54,873 nucleotides of DNA from Nitrospirota bacterium. GTDB taxonomy: Bacteria > Nitrospirota > Thermodesulfovibrionia > Thermodesulfovibrionales > UBA1546. The stretch is from positions 1 through 54,873 of the forward strand of contig JAPLLK010000048.1 in assembly GCA_026387575.1 (NCBI GenBank), given 5' to 3'. Both the position numbers and the translations under genes were made by a program. Every line of letters starts with the position of its first letter. The stretch's first letter is position 1. The notes below the pieces were generated by a model that worked only from the letters and a program-made list of their open reading frames with translations, was not told the DNA's origin and searched no databases. Positions 1 through 8,468 of the stretch are shown piece by piece.

Positions 1-588
1 GACAGGAAGCGGGTGCGGAATCTTACAATCACAAACTCACTTGTATTTATAGCGGGATTCTCTGCCGTATTCATTGCGCTTGGAGCATCTTCATCAGTTG
101 CAGGACAGATACTGTTCCGGTATCAGGAATGGATAAGGGTTATCGGGGGAATACTCATTATAATCTTCGGTCTTTTCATGGCAGGTTTTCTTAAACTTGA
201 TTTTTTGATGCGGGAAAGAAAGGTGCATCTTAGCGGCAAACCTGCCGGATACATCGGGACCTTTGCTATCGGCATGACATTTGCCGCAGGATGGACTCCG
301 TGCATAGGCCCTATCCTCGTCTCAATCCTTCTGTATGCAGGCGCAAAAGGCTCTGCTGTTTATGGAATAAAACTGCTTTCCGTATATTCGCTCGGGCTTG
401 CAGTGCCTTTTTTTTTCTCATCGCTTGCCATAAACAGCTTCTTAAGTTATTCCAAAAAACTCCAGAAGCACATGCGGATAATAATTATCATCAGCGGCAT
501 ACTTCTGATTGCATTCGGCGTAATAATGCTCACTAACAGGCTGAAGGACATTTCAGGGCTTTTCACCGACTTCGGGATAAAATTCTAA
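1..588 (+). CDS. ccdA: Cytochrome c biogenesis protein CcdA, 3' part
   Basis: The frame is open from the first base of the window, so the gene begins upstream and the GTG at 13 is only the track's first start. The visible part has about five hydrophobic segments and the GWTPCIGP motif, which carries the second redox cysteine of CcdA/DsbD transmembrane domains; the first Cys-Pro motif would lie off the window. CcdA-family proteins pass reducing equivalents from cytoplasmic thioredoxin across the inner membrane to periplasmic thioredoxin-like proteins for cytochrome c maturation. That fits the ccsA gene at 47.5-48.4 kb. It converges on the cyclophilin gene with a 5-base gap. Confidence 0.9.
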   Translation, partial: DRKRVRNLTITNSLVFIAGFSAVFIALGASSSVAGQILFRYQEWIRVIGGILIIIFGLFMAGFLKLDFLMRERKVHLSGKPAGYIGTFAIGMTFAAGWTPCIGPILVSILLYAGAKGSAVYGIKLLSVYSLGLAVPFFFSSLAINSFLSYSKKLQKHMRIIIIISGILLIAFGVIMLTNRLKDISGLFTDFGIKF

Positions 589-593
589 AATAG

Positions 594-1379
594 TTATTTT
601 CCTGTAACCACTACTTTCATCTCAATCCTATCATTGGGATTGTCCCTGCCGTCCCGCGGCTGGTTAACAATCTTATCCACGACTTCTATTCCTGAAACTA
701 CATCACCGAACACAGTATACTGGCCATCAAGAAATGGTGTACTTGCAACACAGATGAAGAACTGTGAGCCTGCGCTATCAGGGTCCGCAGCCCTTGCCAT
801 TGAAAGAGTTCCCTTTTTGTGAGGCTTTGTGTTGAACTCGGCCTTTATTTTATATCCGGGGCCGCCCATGCCATGCTTTGATTTGTCAGGGTCTTTTGTA
901 TTAGGGTCTCCTCCCTGAATCATAAAACCGGGAATAACGCGGTGGAAGGTTGTGCCGTCGTAAAATCCTTTTTTAGCAAGCTCAATAAAATTTTTCACAT
1001 GGTTTGGCGCAACATCGGGGAAAAATCTGAGTTCTATATTTCCGAATTTTGTCTCGATTATTGCCCTTGTTTCAGTTGATTTTTTAGGAGTAAGTTCCGG
1101 CGCAGGGGCTGCCAATCTGCTGACTCTTTTCTCAGAAGCAGGCTCAGCAGCCTGAGATTCAATTGATTTTTGTTTTGGCATTGATGCGGAAGGAGCCTTA
1201 ACTTTCTTCTTTTCTTGAGACTGCGCTAGCGGCGACGTTTCTGCGGGCTTCTGCTCAGGAGCCTGAGCCGGCGCAGCCTGCGCAGGAGCAGACACCTTTG
1301 GCTCCTCAGCTTTTTTGCAGCCTATTGCAAATGCTAAAATGACAAATAATGACAATATCAGAAGTGTAATCTTCTTCAT
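594..1379 (-). CDS. Lipoprotein peptidyl-prolyl cis-trans isomerase, cyclophilin type
   Basis: The 261-residue protein starts with a lipoprotein signal (MKKITLLILS, lipobox ending AIGC), so the mature protein should be lipid-anchored in the envelope. Residues about 22-100 form a low-complexity Ala/Pro/Lys/Glu tether. The cyclophilin domain fills the rest, with FHRVIPGFMIQGGDP, the GSQFFI motif and TPFLDGQYTVFG. Cyclophilins isomerise peptidyl-proline bonds, here probably during periplasmic folding. The catalytic Arg of FHRVI is present. The leader resembles that of the lipoprotein at 12034. A sigma70-like promoter lies just upstream. Confidence 0.92.
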   Translation of the reverse strand: MKKITLLILSLFVILAFAIGCKKAEEPKVSAPAQAAPAQAPEQKPAETSPLAQSQEKKKVKAPSASMPKQKSIESQAAEPASEKRVSRLAAPAPELTPKKSTETRAIIETKFGNIELRFFPDVAPNHVKNFIELAKKGFYDGTTFHRVIPGFMIQGGDPNTKDPDKSKHGMGGPGYKIKAEFNTKPHKKGTLSMARAADPDSAGSQFFICVASTPFLDGQYTVFGDVVSGIEVVDKIVNQPRDGRDNPNDRIEMKVVVTGK

Positions 1380-1419
1380 TAGAACCCCCTGTAAACTTAT
1401 TGCTAAAACTTTGATGACT

Positions 1420-1449
1420 ATTATACCAAATGATTTTTCATATTTCTAA
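1420..1449 (-). promoter_or_regulatory. Candidate sigma70 promoter for the cyclophilin gene
   Basis: Read on the minus strand, TTAGAA (1449-1444) is followed after 18 bases by a perfect TATAAT (1425-1420). A purine-rich GGGGG stands ahead of the ATG at 1379. The -35 box lies inside the 3' end of the upstream tsaC-like gene. Confidence 0.5.
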
Positions 1450-2085
1450 CAGGTGACGCGTTATCGCTCCTTCACGAACTATTCTTATGCTTTCCTCTGT
1501 TACATCCACTATTGTTGACGGCAGGCCTCCGGCAGTCCTGCCTCCATCTATCACCACATCTATCTTCTCGCCAAAATATCTTATGACTGCATCCGCATCC
1601 TCAGCAGGCGGCATTCCTGAAGGGTTCGCGCTAGTTGCTGTAATTGGAAATCCTGCCTCTCTTGCAAGATAAAGCGCTGCTGATTCTCCCGGAATTCTTA
1701 CTGCGATCCTGCCTGTGTTTGCAGTAAGATATGATGACAAGCCTTTCTTTGCCTTCAGGATCAGCGTTAATGGCCCAGGCCAGAACTTATCCATAAGCGG
1801 TTCAGCAATCTCATCCATAGATGCAGCAATCATTGACAGAAACGCCCTGCTGCCAATAATCAATGGCATCGGTTTATCCTCCGGCCTTCTTTTTAATTCA
1901 TAAAGCCTTCTTAATGATTCTTCAATATTAAATTTTACTCCGAGGCCATAAAACGTCTCAGTCGGAAAGGCAACGATTCCTCCGTTATTAAGAATTTTCA
2001 CTGCCCTTTCGAGGACATCGCTTAGATTTTTATCATTAATTTTTATAAGCATGGACTTCAACTCTCTCACCACATTTCCCGCCAT
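1438..2085 (-). CDS. L-threonylcarbamoyladenylate synthase (Sua5/YciO/TsaC family)
   Basis: This enzyme family makes threonylcarbamoyl-AMP from threonine, bicarbonate and ATP, the first step of t6A modification at position 37 of ANN-decoding tRNAs. Visible motifs are IVAFPTETFYGLG, KRRPEDKPMPLI, WPGPLTLIL, IAVRIPG, TATSANPSG and PSTIVDV, in family order. At about 205 residues it has the short form without the C-terminal Sua5 domain. The track start gives an extra 11 residues; the internal Met of MLIKIN (about 2052) is an equally good start, and neither has a strong ribosome-binding site. YciO paralogues share these motifs, so the exact subgroup is open. Confidence 0.88.
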   Translation of the reverse strand: MAGNVVRELKSMLIKINDKNLSDVLERAVKILNNGGIVAFPTETFYGLGVKFNIEESLRRLYELKRRPEDKPMPLIIGSRAFLSMIAASMDEIAEPLMDKFWPGPLTLILKAKKGLSSYLTANTGRIAVRIPGESAALYLAREAGFPITATSANPSGMPPAEDADAVIRYFGEKIDVVIDGGRTAGGLPSTIVDVTEESIRIVREGAITRHLLEI

Positions 2086-2303
2086 TTTCGCTTTTGTTCA
2101 TATTACCACAAAAGACGAAACAGCGGAAATACCGTGCAATTGATTTTATGTGATTTTTCCATTTGAAAAATCCTTCAAATGTGATATAGTTTAGACAGTT
2201 TTAGAAGAATACGACAGGTCGCATAGTAATTGTTCTGAGTCAAAATTAAAGATAATAAATGCATAAATCAACGACAATAAAGGCCAAGGCAATAAAGGAA
2301 ACA

Positions 2304-3047
2304 ATGTCATGTAAACTTTGCTTGAAAGATAAGAAGCTGGTTCGACAATCACATATCATTCCTGCCTTCATGTACAAAGACATATTTGATGAAAAGCATA
2401 GATTGTTCGAGGTTACTGTTACCAAAGATAAAGATATTATTAAAGACAGATTAAGGCAGACTGGTGCAAATGAAGGTCAAATTCTTTGTCAATCATGTGA
2501 TAACGAAGTATTAGGTAAGCTTGAAAGATATGCCAGTCTTGTTTTATTTGGTGGAGTGCCAATAAAGCTGCAAAATATAACGGATGTTAAAGGTATGAAA
2601 TATACATTATGTGAAGAAATTGACTATGCAAAATTTAAATTATTTATTTTGTCCTTGCTGTGGCGAGCGAGTATCTCCAAACTTCCTGATTACAACAATG
2701 TTAATTTAGGTCCACATGAAGACAAGATACGTCAAATGATTTTGAACAGCAATTCAGGGGGTCCAATAAAATATCCATGTGTTATGGCTTCTTATCGTAA
2801 TTTAAAAGAAGCACCTCATCAATTTATTGGTTCGCCTGGATTGGTTAAGGATGGTGATGGATTTAGATATTTATTTTTAATTGGAGGGGTTCTTTATATT
2901 TTTTATGTATCTCATCACAATATTCCCGATTGGGCAGATGAATGCGCTATTAATTCAAATGGTGAATTGAAACTTCTTCATTTGACAAAAAAGGGTGCAT
3001 CAGCAGTGTTTAAGAATTTTATAGGTGTAGACTTGTTGAATAATTAA
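2304..3047 (+). CDS. Putative HNH-like zinc-binding protein
   Basis: The track ORF starts at 2259, but the ATG at 2304 follows AAAGGA at proper spacing and opens directly on the conserved motif, so it is preferred (247 residues). The N-terminus has CKLC, then RQSHIIPAF, then CQSC about 60 residues later. The CxxC...SHxxP...CxxC layout resembles HNH/treble-clef nuclease-like proteins found scattered in mobile regions. A nuclease role is inferred only; the second catalytic His/Asn is not obvious. The gene is clearly more AT-rich than tsaC or hisD, which points to transfer. The 204-residue unknown gene follows after 28 bases. Confidence 0.6.
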   Translation: MSCKLCLKDKKLVRQSHIIPAFMYKDIFDEKHRLFEVTVTKDKDIIKDRLRQTGANEGQILCQSCDNEVLGKLERYASLVLFGGVPIKLQNITDVKGMKYTLCEEIDYAKFKLFILSLLWRASISKLPDYNNVNLGPHEDKIRQMILNSNSGGPIKYPCVMASYRNLKEAPHQFIGSPGLVKDGDGFRYLFLIGGVLYIFYVSHHNIPDWADECAINSNGELKLLHLTKKGASAVFKNFIGVDLLNN

Positions 3048-3075
3048 TCAATGCTAACAATCATGGAGAATCCAC

Positions 3076-3690
3076 ATGGCAACGATGACAATTGAGGAAG
3101 CAGAACACATTATTGGTATAGTAGCCACAGCACTTATAGGAGATGGCACTTCCAGCAACGGTGAGAAAAAGAGAGGCCACTTCTGTCGTCACTACGAGCC
3201 AATTTCTATCCTTCAAGGATACGATATATTTCAAATTGATATCGCACTAAAATTGCGACTTGCCAACTGGTTTTTGTTCCATGCGGATAGGAGCGATTTT
3301 GAAGAACAGTTTGCAGAAGACATGATGTGCTGTAGACTTCCTTTCGGTTCGCTATCTTACTTTATCCCTTATGATTTAATAGCCAAGCTGGAGCAATTGG
3401 ACGTATTATCCAAAACACTCTCGCGCGACTCCCTTGAATTTCTGAAACGCGAGCAGACTGTTAACAGAGAAGTGTCAGCATACGATAGGTGGATTCTCGA
3501 AAATGAAAAATTCCTTTCCCTCGAAACGACGCAATCGTTTGGAGATTTTTGCAAAAGTATTGGAGCGACTGACCCTATCTACTGGCAGAAAATTTACACT
3601 CGTCTTGGTCTGGAATACACATCGTCCGCACCAAAAGGGAACGCCCCAGTGTACTCAGTGTACTACAGAGAAACAAATTCAGGAAATTAA
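3076..3690 (+). CDS. Hypothetical protein, accessory island
   Basis: I do not recognise this 204-residue protein. It is soluble by appearance, with no signal peptide or membrane segment. The N-terminal half contains a Cys/His-bearing stretch (GHFCRHYEP) and a double cysteine (MMCCRLPF); the middle is charged and helical. It follows the HNH-like gene by 28 bases in the same direction, with GGAGAATCC upstream of the ATG, so the two may be co-transcribed cargo. The C-terminal end runs up to the G-rich minisatellite beside the transposase element, so the last residues may not be ancestral. Confidence 0.5.
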   Translation: MATMTIEEAEHIIGIVATALIGDGTSSNGEKKRGHFCRHYEPISILQGYDIFQIDIALKLRLANWFLFHADRSDFEEQFAEDMMCCRLPFGSLSYFIPYDLIAKLEQLDVLSKTLSRDSLEFLKREQTVNREVSAYDRWILENEKFLSLETTQSFGDFCKSIGATDPIYWQKIYTRLGLEYTSSAPKGNAPVYSVYYRETNSGN

Positions 3691-3724
3691 AGATAATGAA
3701 AACCTCAGAACATTTCACTCCACT

Positions 3725-3784
3725 GGGGGAAATATAGGAAATGTAGGGGAAATGTAGGGGGGAAATGTAGGGGGAAATGTAGGG
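3725..3784 (+). repeat. G-rich minisatellite next to the REP transposase element
   Basis: About five tandem copies of a 12-13 base unit close to GGGGAAATGTAG, differing mainly in G-run length. The last copy runs straight into the left inverted repeat (AGGGACACTTCCC) of the transposase element. No coding is seen in it. Confidence 0.8.
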
Positions 3785-4528
3785 ACACTTCCCATATTCC
3801 TTGACAAGTTAGTAATACCTCCTGTAACATAATACCCATGCCGAGGATTGCAAGAGTGTGCGCAGAGGGATACCCCCATCATATAACTCAAAGGGGGAAC
3901 AATAAAGAAAAAGCCTTTTTCGATGATAAAGATAAACAGTTTTATCTTGAGGCACTTCGCAGATACAAAGACAAATATAAAATGAAGATACTCGCATACT
4001 GTCTAATGGAAAACCATGTTCATATTCTTGCAGTGCCTGAAAAGGAAACATCACTGGCAAGAGGCATAGGCGGGACTAACCTTCTTTATACACAATATAT
4101 AAACCGTAAATATGAAAGAAGTGGAAGGCTATGGCAAAACAGGTTTTTCTCGTCAGTCATTGAGAAAACACCTTATTTATGGGCAGTGATGAGATACATA
4201 GAGCAAAATCCGGTAAGGGCAAAACTTGTCAAGAGGGCAGAAGACTATAGGTGGTCAAGCGCACTGGCACACATATCAGGCATTAAAGACAACATCCTTT
4301 CAGATGAGTGGCAGTTTGATGAAAAGGAAAACAAATCATACTGGGAATTCATAAATAAAGATGCAAAAGAGATAAGTGCAACCATAAGACGTGCGACATC
4401 AACCGGTAGACCTCTTGGTAGCGAAGGGTTTATAAAAAAACTGGAGAAAATATTGAATCGAAATCTCTTTCCGAAGAAAGGCGGCAGGCCAAAGAAGAAA
4501 GGAAAGAAATAATATGGGAAGTGTCCCT
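3781..4528 (+). mobile_element. REP-associated tyrosine transposase element bounded by 18-bp inverted repeats
   Basis: AGGGACACTTCCCATATT at 3781-3798 is repeated as its exact reverse complement at 4511-4528, enclosing a single Y1-type transposase gene. Each end also contains an internal GGGA...TCCC palindrome, as expected of REP-like hairpins recognised by RAYT proteins. I see no clear target duplication, as is usual for HUH single-strand transposition. The right end cuts into a ribbon-helix-helix gene. Confidence 0.8.
3838..4512 (+). CDS. REP-associated tyrosine transposase (Y1_Tnp, IS200-like)
   Basis: The 224-residue protein begins MPRIARV and carries the family landmarks: HHITQRGNNK near residue 15, the HUH motif in MENHVHILAVP near residue 60, and the helix with the nucleophilic tyrosine in MRYIEQNPVRA near residue 120. 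HUH Y1 enzymes cut and join single-stranded DNA at hairpins. The tail after residue 150 is an extension ending in a basic stretch (KKGGRPKKKGKK), probably DNA-binding. The stop lies beside the right inverted repeat. The frame is intact, so it could be active. Confidence 0.93.
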   Translation: MPRIARVCAEGYPHHITQRGNNKEKAFFDDKDKQFYLEALRRYKDKYKMKILAYCLMENHVHILAVPEKETSLARGIGGTNLLYTQYINRKYERSGRLWQNRFFSSVIEKTPYLWAVMRYIEQNPVRAKLVKRAEDYRWSSALAHISGIKDNILSDEWQFDEKENKSYWEFINKDAKEISATIRRATSTGRPLGSEGFIKKLEKILNRNLFPKKGGRPKKKGKK

Positions 4529-4763
4529 TTGTTTTTATTTATCACTTTTATTTATCACTTTAGATGAAGAATATATTGAGCAGATAGACAGGCTTGTCGG
4601 CAAACATATCTTTCAGAACCGCAGTCAGGCTGTTCAGGAAGCAGTAGGCGATAAACTGCAAAGGATAAAACGCAGGCGGCTATCGAAAGAGTGTGGAAAA
4701 CTTGATCCCGCCTTTGAAAAGGCAATGGCTGAAGAAGGATTAAATGAAATAATTGCATCGTGA
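4521..4763 (+). pseudogene. 5'-truncated ribbon-helix-helix (CopG-type) regulator
   Basis: From ITLDEEYIEQIDRLV onward the sequence is a typical CopG/ribbon-helix-helix fold: beta strand, helix, then SQAVQEAVGDKL. The first residues of the strand, and the start codon that should precede them, are missing. Instead the frame runs back into the right inverted repeat of the transposase element, where a GTG (4521) could serve as an accidental start and add a hydrophobic non-family N-terminus. No toxin partner follows, since hisD ends 9 bases downstream. It is probably an antitoxin or regulator gene broken by the element. Confidence 0.7.
4533..4558 (+). repeat. 13-bp tandem duplication at the RHH junction
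   Basis: TTTTATTTATCAC occurs twice in direct tandem (4533-4545 and 4546-4558), at the point where the ribbon-helix-helix homology begins. Thirteen bases is not a whole number of codons, so the duplication shifts the frame upstream of it. Confidence 0.75.
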
Positions 4764-4772
4764 CTTCAGGCG

Positions 4773-6104
4773 TTACGATTTCTTACCTGTTCGTATTCTT
4801 ATCGTATTTGCATGAGCCTCAAGTCCTTCAATATCTGCAATAGTTTCCACTGTCTTTGCAATTTTCATAAAACCATCTTCTGTAAATGATAAAAGGCTTG
4901 AGCGTTTTATAAAGTCATACACTCCGAGAGGAGAAAAAAATCTCGCAGTGCCTCCAGTTGGAAGTGTATGATTCGGCCCTGCGGAATAATCTCCCAGAGT
5001 CTCCGGCGTCCACCTGCCAAGAAATATTGCGCCGGCATTCTTAATCTCTGGAAGGACAGCAGAAGGCCTTTCTGTCATAATCTCAAGGTGTTCAGGGGCA
5101 ATATTATTTGAAAGTTTTACAGCATGGGCAATATCCCTAACAATGATAACAGCTCCGTAATTCTTAAGGGATTTTTTTGCAATAGCTCTTCTTTTAAGCT
5201 TTGTCATCTGCCTTTCAATCTCCCTTCTGACATCTTCGGCAAGAATCTTTGAATCTGTAATCAATACTGAGGATGCGAGTTCATCATGCTCTGCCTGACT
5301 CAATAAATCCGCTGCAATAAATGCAGGGTTTGCAGAGGCATCAGCTATTATCAGAATCTCGCTCGGACCTGCAATCATGTCGATGTCCACCTCTCCGAAA
5401 ACCATTCTCTTTGCCGCAGCCACATATATATTGCCAGGCCCCACAATCTTATCGACCCTTTTTATTGTCTGAGTTCCATAAGCCATTGCTCCGACTGCCT
5501 GCGCTCCGCCGATTCTGTATGTCTCTTTAATACCAAGCATTTTTATCGCTGCCATCACATATGGGTTTATTTCTCCACGCGGCACTGGAACGCAAACCGC
5601 AATTTCCCTCACACCCGCAACCTGTGCAGGTATTACGTTCATGAGAACAGTTGAGGGATACGACGCCTTGCCTCCAGGGACATAAACTCCGACCCTTTCT
5701 ATCGGACGTATCATCTGACCGAGAAGGGCATGGGAAAAAGCAGGTTTAGTATTTTTATTTGCAGGAAGTTTCCTGTATTCTGAATCCCTGACCATCCATG
5801 ACTCTTCTTTCTGCATCTCATGGAATCTGCGTATCCTCTCTGCTGAAAATTCAAGAGCCTTAACTGCCTTCCTGTCCGCCCTACCCGCGAATTTTAATAT
5901 CTCAGATGGCCTGAATAGAAGGGACTCTGCATCCGCATAATCAAATTTTCTTGTATACCGTAGAACAGCCTCATCCCCGTTTTTCTTCACATCAGAAAGA
6001 ATGGAATTCACCACCCTTTCCCTTGCAGAATCGCCTCCTGAAGCGCGCTTCCTCAAAGTGTTGAGGATTATACTGATATCTTTTGCTTTCTTTATGATTC
6101 TCAT
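4773..6104 (-). CDS. hisD: Histidinol dehydrogenase
   Basis: HisD catalyses the last two steps of histidine synthesis, oxidising L-histidinol to histidine with NAD+ in the cytoplasm. The 443-residue length is normal. Diagnostic motifs are GPGNIYVAAAKR, IDMIAGPSEILI, SQAEHDE (zinc/substrate ligands), APEHLEI and TLGDYSAGPNHTLPT. The gene stands alone: no other his gene is in the window. Upstream is a divergent HD-GYP gene. Confidence 0.97.
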   Translation of the reverse strand: MRIIKKAKDISIILNTLRKRASGGDSARERVVNSILSDVKKNGDEAVLRYTRKFDYADAESLLFRPSEILKFAGRADRKAVKALEFSAERIRRFHEMQKEESWMVRDSEYRKLPANKNTKPAFSHALLGQMIRPIERVGVYVPGGKASYPSTVLMNVIPAQVAGVREIAVCVPVPRGEINPYVMAAIKMLGIKETYRIGGAQAVGAMAYGTQTIKRVDKIVGPGNIYVAAAKRMVFGEVDIDMIAGPSEILIIADASANPAFIAADLLSQAEHDELASSVLITDSKILAEDVRREIERQMTKLKRRAIAKKSLKNYGAVIIVRDIAHAVKLSNNIAPEHLEIMTERPSAVLPEIKNAGAIFLGRWTPETLGDYSAGPNHTLPTGGTARFFSPLGVYDFIKRSSLLSFTEDGFMKIAKTVETIADIEGLEAHANTIRIRTGKKS

Positions 6105-6179
6105 GTGGCTAATTTTAGCTTTTTACTACTGATTATTCAAGAACTTTCAGAAGTGCATTATAAATCCACATAAAAAATA

Positions 6180-6208
6180 TTGACATCCATTCCCAATCAG
6201 TATAATAT
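6180..6208 (+). promoter_or_regulatory. Strong sigma70 promoter for the HD-GYP gene
   Basis: TTGACA (6180-6185), a 17-base spacer, then TAATAT (6203-6208). The ATG of the HD-GYP gene is at 6220, leaving only a few bases between the expected transcription start and the start codon, and no Shine-Dalgarno is visible. The transcript may be leaderless. Confidence 0.7.
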
Positions 6209-6219
6209 GAGAATTAGCA

Positions 6220-7557
6220 ATGACAGGCATCACAGAAGACAAAAAATCTGTTGTAGAAGCCGTAAGGCGGCAGATAAAGATACTGAACGGGATAGTCCTG
6301 CTCGTTGTCTATGCCCTTTTATTTCTTATTATAAGGTTTTTGTATTTATTCCTTGATTACATATCTACCCCATCTCTGGTAACCATCCTGACAATCGTTG
6401 CAGGACTCGTGGTCTTGGGCATGTACGTTGCTAACAGCGCTGCAAAAAAGGCTATTAGAACAATAGGTGAATATACTGACAAATTAAATACGCTTCTGAC
6501 CACCACAAAGGATATACGGGAAATAGTGTACGGGGACATACTGCTTGAGAATATTATGCAAAGTGCATTGAAAATCACAAATGCAGATGCAGGTTCAGTT
6601 ATGCTTATCGAAAAAGACAGGCTTGTATTTAAGATTGCAAAAGGCAGCAGAAGCCCTAATCTTACGGGGCTTTCAATTCCAAAATCTGTCGGTATTGCAG
6701 GATGGGCTGCTGAAAATGGCAGCAATGTCAGGATTGAGGATGTAAAGAATGACAGCAGATTTGACCCCGAGGTTGATACAATGACAGGCTACGAGATAAA
6801 GTCTCTCCTCTGTGTGCCTCTGAAAGTAAAGGCAGGGACCATCGGCATACTGGAACTCATCAACAAACAGAACGGGGTCTTTACTCAGGAAGATGAAGAG
6901 CTACTGTCATATTTTGCCGACCAGGCTGCTATATCCATTGCCAGAACACAATTTATGGAAGACCAGAGAAATTATGAAATCCATCTCACAGACATCCTTG
7001 TTGATGCAATGGACACTCATATCCATGAAAAAGTCGGGCATTCAAAAAGAGTTGCGAAATACAGCCTCATGATGGCAGACGAACTGAATATGCCGGAGGA
7101 TGAAAAGCGGAAATTATACAAGGCATGTCTGCTTCATGACATCGGCTTCCTGAAAATAAAACTAAAAGATGTGACATCAAAAGAGCAGTACAAGGCACAT
7201 TCACAGCTTGGCTATGAAATACTGAGGCTGATAAATTTTTATGCGGATATCGCTCCGTTTGTCCTGCATCATCATGAGCGGTATGAAGGCAATGGATACC
7301 CCAATGAACTGATAGGCAATGCAATACCCGTTGAATCAAGGATAATTGCCATTGCAGAGGCTTTTGACGCAATGACCAGCAGGGATTCATATAAATATAT
7401 CGGGAAGATGCTTGATAAGGCAGAGCATTCCTCTGCTGCCAGCTTCAATCATGCAATTGAAGAACTCAAAAAAAATGCCGGCACACAGTTTGATCCAAAC
7501 CTCGTAGACATCTTTGTAAATAACATTAACGAGTCACTTCTTGAAGAGGCCGATTGA
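6220..7557 (+). CDS. Membrane GAF and HD-GYP domain protein, putative c-di-GMP phosphodiesterase
   Basis: Residues 22-78 contain two membrane segments. A GAF sensor domain follows at about 105-245 (NADAGSVMLIEKDRL through DQAAISIAR), then an HD-GYP domain at about 260-430. The metal-binding HD is in LLHDIGFL, with HEKVGHSKRV before it, HHHERYEGNGYP carrying the GYP triad, and AIAEAFDAMTS after it. HD-GYP proteins hydrolyse the second messenger c-di-GMP; the GAF domain would sense a small ligand. It is monocistronic and has its own promoter. Confidence 0.9.
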   Translation: MTGITEDKKSVVEAVRRQIKILNGIVLLVVYALLFLIIRFLYLFLDYISTPSLVTILTIVAGLVVLGMYVANSAAKKAIRTIGEYTDKLNTLLTTTKDIREIVYGDILLENIMQSALKITNADAGSVMLIEKDRLVFKIAKGSRSPNLTGLSIPKSVGIAGWAAENGSNVRIEDVKNDSRFDPEVDTMTGYEIKSLLCVPLKVKAGTIGILELINKQNGVFTQEDEELLSYFADQAAISIARTQFMEDQRNYEIHLTDILVDAMDTHIHEKVGHSKRVAKYSLMMADELNMPEDEKRKLYKACLLHDIGFLKIKLKDVTSKEQYKAHSQLGYEILRLINFYADIAPFVLHHHERYEGNGYPNELIGNAIPVESRIIAIAEAFDAMTSRDSYKYIGKMLDKAEHSSAASFNHAIEELKKNAGTQFDPNLVDIFVNNINESLLEEAD

Positions 7558-7651
7558 AATAACCTCGCTGCAACTTATCAGAAATTCTATTACCGTAAAA
7601 TGCATTTTTTCAACTCCAACTAAAAATAAACTCGCATAAAAATTTATAGAC

Positions 7652-8428
7652 ATGAAGAATATAAAACTGCTCATAGAATACGACGGCGCCGATTATCACG
7701 GGTGGCAGAGGCAGAAAGACCACGCCACATTGCAGGAAATAATAGAGGACAGGCTGTTAAGGATAACAGGGGAAAGGGCAGCTCTTATCAGCGCTTCAAG
7801 AACTGATGCAGGCGTTCACGCCATCGGACAAGTCGCCTCATTTAGAACAAACTCAAATCTTGAATCGATGACTCTTCAAAGGGCTCTCAATGCAACTCTT
7901 CCTGAAGATATAAGAATTCTCAATGCCGAGGAAGCAGAAGATGCATTTCATCCGCGATATGACGCTCTCAGCAAAAGCTACTTTTACATTATATCTAATA
8001 CAAATTTTTCATCTGCGTTTCTTTACAGGTATGCATGGAGAGCTCCGTATACTCTTGAGCTTGATGAGATGAAAAAAGCCGGTGATTCACTTCTTGGCAG
8101 GCATGATTTTTCGGCATTCAGGGGAGCAGGATGTGGCGCAAAGACCACAGTAAGGGATATAACCTCGCTGAGCATTGAAAAAATCAGCAGTATTGATTTT
8201 ATGACCGCAAGGATTAACGGAAATTTTATAAAAATAACCGTGGAAGCAAATGCATTTCTCAGGCACATGGTCAGAAATATCGTTGGAACGCTTGTTGAAA
8301 TCGGCAGGGGGGAGATGACCCTGGATTCCGTATCAGAAGCGATTAAACTAAAAGACAGGGGTAAAACCGGGCCTACAGCGCCTGCGCACGGCCTTTTTCT
8401 TGAGAAGGTAAGTTATCCTGATACATAA
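7652..8428 (+). CDS. truA: tRNA pseudouridine synthase A
   Basis: TruA converts uridines 38-40 of the tRNA anticodon stem-loop to pseudouridine. The 258-residue protein starts with KLLIEYDGADYHGWQRQ and carries the catalytic aspartate in SRTDAGVHA (about residue 51). Later family blocks are DALSKSYFYII, GRHDFSAFRGAGC and FLRHMVRNIVGTLVEIG. The length and order are complete. It lies 94 bases after the HD-GYP gene and may share its transcript. Confidence 0.96.
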   Translation: MKNIKLLIEYDGADYHGWQRQKDHATLQEIIEDRLLRITGERAALISASRTDAGVHAIGQVASFRTNSNLESMTLQRALNATLPEDIRILNAEEAEDAFHPRYDALSKSYFYIISNTNFSSAFLYRYAWRAPYTLELDEMKKAGDSLLGRHDFSAFRGAGCGAKTTVRDITSLSIEKISSIDFMTARINGNFIKITVEANAFLRHMVRNIVGTLVEIGRGEMTLDSVSEAIKLKDRGKTGPTAPAHGLFLEKVSYPDT

Positions 8429-8468
8429 TGCAAGATAGTCTTCACCCTCCATCGTGTATCTTACAGCC

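Noticed and set aside
4555-4758. 67-aa minus-strand ORF
   Set aside because: Antisense shadow of the truncated ribbon-helix-helix gene.
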